NCBI GenBank assembly: GCA_036925085.1
Contig: JAUPFP010000002.1
Coordinates: 2,068,550 to 2,132,549, forward strand
Origin: Brachycybe producta
Lineage: Eukaryota > Arthropoda > Diplopoda > Playtdesmida > Andrognathidae
Direction: 5' to 3'
Length of the DNA stretch: 64,000 nucleotides
A program made the translations under genes and the position numbers. The notes under the pieces are model-generated. The model searched no databases, was not told the DNA's origin, and worked only from the letters and a program-made list of their open reading frames with translations. How positions within the stretch are numbered: position 1 is the first letter of the stretch; each line of letters opens with the position of its first letter. Positions 61,301-64,000 of this stretch are shown here, one piece after another.

Positions 61301-62410
61301 CGTCCGCGGAGACCAAAGGTGTACGAGGTGAGTGGGTTTGACCCTCGTGTGGGGAACCCTTTTGAAGTTTCTGCTTTGGTGGGAGAGAGCCGGTTGTCCG
61401 CTGGTTTGGGCGGACGGTTGGGAGAGGAGGCGGTCAGACATCACAGTGTTTGGGTCTCGCCACGGTTTTGTAAGAAGCCATGGGCGACCCACCACTAGTT
61501 GTCCGGCTAAGGGACTGACGAAGTGGGCCCGAGGACAGAGAAATCTGTCCGCAAAAACCTCCATTAAATCTCCCATTACCGTCAATGTGAGAGAATTGAC
61601 GGTAAATGTCTCCTCACCACTTCCAGTCTTTGTGCAGTAGAATTTACCGTGTGTCTGCCCCTAAGAAGGCAGACGGTAGAATCTCCATGGTCACCAGGCA
61701 TGAGGCGGCTAATCAAATTTTAGCCGCTACTGCCCGGCCATTAGCCGCCATGATGGTGAATTTTGTGGCTAGGTGCCATATTGTTTATAAAAGAGATAAA
61801 CAAAGGATGCCGGCCACACGTGGGGTGGCCGTCGTAGAAACAAAAAAGACTGGAAGGAAAGGAAACTCAATAAAGTAAGTTCCTACAAGGGAAATTTTTC
61901 CTCCTGCCTGTTGCCAGTTTTTTTTTACTCGTTGACAGTCTGTTTTATGGTCATTGACCGTATACACACGTGGTGGAAGTGGGTTCACCGCCATGACTAT
62001 TGTCATGGTGGCCAAACCACTAGGGAAAGCACTTTTCCGGCGGGTTTGGCTTGTCCGAGTGCCATTTCGCTTGGAAAGTCCCAAGTTCGACGGTGTTTGG
62101 ACGGTAGAACCCCGCCAGAGTGGTTTTCGCCGTCCGAAGGCGGTGAGACAGTTCTGTCCGTGAATTACCGGCTTTGGTCGGTGATAACGGCATTTTGCAC
62201 GGTAAAAGTCCGTGCAATGCCCTTTCTGATTGTTCGGACGGTGGAGAGAGTGGATTTGACCGTCCGAAGGTGGTGAATCATGATTTTGGCCGTGATTTAC
62301 CGACTTTGGACGGTGGAAACGGTGATTTGCACGGTGAAAGTTTGTGGAATTCACTTTTTCACAGTAGAAAATTGTTTTTGACGGTTTGTTCCCTTTTCTA
62401 CAGGTCCACC
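61301..62410 (+). mobile_element. 3' region of Ty3 copy 2 with LTR-like sequence
   Basis: Parallels 18050-19145 of copy 1: gggagaggagg purine tract near 61420, TGTGTCTGCCCCTAAGAAGG at 61649, taggtgccatattgttta, and the dense ccgtgaa/cacggt motifs. At about 62400 both copies read tttct(t/a)(c)ag followed by gtccacca, then diverge completely. Confidence 0.65.
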
Positions 62411-63293
62411 ACGGCGGAGAAAGGACGACGGCGGTGGGAGCAGCCGACGGTCCCCCTCCCTCAGTCCGCTGCATCTTGGGGATGCAAGGCTGTTGGAGTT
62501 GGGGTCGGAGGGCTCTCCAACACCTGATGGGCTGGAAGCAGCTGTTGCCGCTGTTGAATGAGGTGATTCTCCTGTGGCAAATGCCGTGGAAGGTCCAGGA
62601 TCTGCCCAGTCGAGTCCGACCGGTGTCGGAGCCTTCTGGGGCAGATACCTACAGTCCCCCTCCAGGGAAACAGCTGCTACCACCGTTCAGTTGGTGGCGG
62701 CGGTAGTTCCTCTGACTGGGGAGGCTGCAGAGGTGGGTTTGGACGGTGGGAAGGTGGCTACCGGTGTGGTAACTGCTAGTACCCTGGAACCCAGGTCTCC
62801 GTCTGTCCAAAACCTCCTAGACTGGTCTAGAGTGGTGGAGGACAGTGAAGACGTTTCTCTGGGAGCGTCCTTAGTCATTGACATGGAGATGGAGGTAGAA
62901 TCCACCGATGATTCGGTGGTGGACACCTCAAAGCAGTGGCAGAGTCGTAGCTCCTCTTCAGAGGACTCTTCGGAGTCTGACGGGAGTAGTTCGACCTCCG
63001 AGGGTAAACCGTCTAGTACGGGATCCCACGGAGTTCTTCCCGCCGATCCAATGTCTTTGGAGGCCGTGGCTGAAACCTTTGCCGAAGAAGAAGACCGCTT
63101 GGTTCGGTTAGATGAAGTAAGGCGGGCCATGGTCCAGGAAAGAGGCTTCCTGGTTGGTGACCGCCGATATTTCATCGGGAAGATTCTCACCATGCAAGTT
63201 GAGGAAGGACGGTGCAAAGAAGCACAAGAAAAAGTCCGGAGCCGCGCGGATCACTGCTCGAGCGTTGGCTCTCGCAGAGAGATGCCAAGCTGA
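62411..63293 (+). CDS. Unknown ORF, acidic serine-rich, element-associated
   Basis: Open from about 62574 (239 codons). A serine-rich acidic stretch (SSSSEDSSESDGSSSTSEG), then MSLEAVAETFAEEEDRLVRL and VQERGFLVGDRRYFIGKIL. GC content is higher than the host genes and like Ty3 copies 1 and 2. It begins right after an acceptor-like tttctacag and could be a spliced or leader-proximal gag-type protein, either of this element or of another abutting it. No family recognised. Confidence 0.4.
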
Positions 63294-63910
63294 AAGTCCA
63301 ATAGGAGGCGTTGAAGAAGTTCACGTCTGCTGTGGGGCTTCCAGCCGAAACTCTCGCCTGCCCTGACGGTTGTCCAGGTGCTGCTTGGCCGGGTAGTCCG
63401 GCTACTGTGACAGGTCTGCCTAAAGCAGTAGCAGGATGCTCCAGCTGGCAGTCGGACAATCCAAAACGGGACCGGCAAGCGGAGAAGGCTGCTCAGCCTC
63501 CAGTACCCGCTCCCGGTAAAACGGGGTAATCTGTGAGTGGTGGTGGTGGAAAGGGATGAAAGAGGTCCCACCCTCACCCCACCAGTTTCCAGAAGCTCAA
63601 GAGGCAAGAAGGCCTGGTCCTCTGGCCGAGGAAAGGCCTTCGAACCTCGAAAGCCCGAGAGCTTGGATGATAAGCTCAAACGGCTGCAAACTCAGACAGC
63701 AAGCTTGCACCAACAGATTGCACATGCGGTCGGTGCAAGTGAGCGGCAGGAGTTTGAGCGCCGAGCTGCGGAGTTTCCTCCCCTGCTGGGAATTCCAGCT
63801 CGGAGTCCGCTCAGCATAGGGGAACCTCCTGTCGGTCGTGGTGTTTCACCAATTGCGAGCACCACAACAGCTGTTAGCCAACAGCGAATCGCTCAGAGGG
63901 GAGCGATGTA
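63294..63910 (+). CDS. Continuation of the unknown ORF after a frame change
   Basis: A proline/lysine-rich frame leads at 63537-63911 into LDDKLKRLQTQTASLHQQIAHA, a likely coiled coil, then RQEFERRAAEFPPLLGIPAR and a stop at 63909. Probably the second half of the same decayed protein, separated by at least one frameshift near 63230 and a stop near 63530. Function unknown. Confidence 0.35.
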
Positions 63911-64000
63911 GGCTGCCAATGCACCAGCCCATGGTGCGGGGTAGCCAAAACTGTTGGGGGCAAGAAGGAGAAGGAGAAGAAGTCTCTCCTTTGGGATGGC
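63911..64000. other. Window end inside the retroelement
   Basis: gaaggagaaggagaagaag is a purine run with no domain; the element runs off the end. Confidence 0.4.

Overview
This window is nuclear DNA from an animal, most likely an arthropod. The genes are split by spliceosomal GT-AG introns (one GC-AG), the DNA is AT-rich, and the first 22 residues of the SIRT6-like exon resemble insect Sirt6. The species cannot be named from the sequence. Most of the 64 kb is transposon-derived; only about 3.4 kb is host coding sequence.

Four host genes are recognisable. (1) PPCDC, phosphopantothenoylcysteine decarboxylase of coenzyme A synthesis, 4418-5035 (+), complete in one coding exon. (2) RFT1, an ER membrane protein of dolichol-linked oligosaccharide synthesis, 8971-47554 (+). 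All 14 coding exons could be placed; the joined frame is 540 codons plus stop, with consistent phases throughout. (3) RRS1, a pre-60S ribosome assembly factor, complement 50437-53876, nine coding exons, 352 codons plus stop. (4) The first coding exon of SIRT6, 54500-54565 (+); the rest of that gene must lie beyond position 64000. RFT1 and RRS1 converge. RRS1 and SIRT6 are divergent, with 623 bp between their start codons.

Layout: 0.3-2.2 kb, a broken tyrosine-recombinase (Crypton-like) element on the minus strand. 2.2-4.3 kb, repeats and a hAT-type MITE. 4.4-5.0 kb, PPCDC. 5.4-7.7 kb, a second hAT-type MITE, a mariner head-to-head palindrome, and Helitron-like and LTR fragments. 9.0-47.6 kb, RFT1, whose introns carry most of the mobile DNA. 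Intron 1 holds an inverted solo LTR, an integrase relic and a decayed Ty3/gypsy element. Intron 4 holds a nest in which a TTAA-flanked MITE was hit by a hAT element, which itself carries a Helitron-like element and a Ty3/gypsy element, followed by a solo LTR of the same Ty3 family. Later introns hold at least six further repeat families. 50.4-53.9 kb is RRS1. 54.5-64 kb is the start of SIRT6 intron 1, filled by a MITE left half and a second copy of the intron-1 Ty3/gypsy family that runs off the window.

The host genes share no pathway; each is a housekeeping function. The distinctive content is the mobile DNA: nested insertions with readable target-site duplications, a Helitron-like family with defined ends, an LTR with a ladder of hairpins whose substitutions covary between two copies, and a Ty3 element with an additional ORF after pol. 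All gene names rest on remembered family sequences, since no search could be run.
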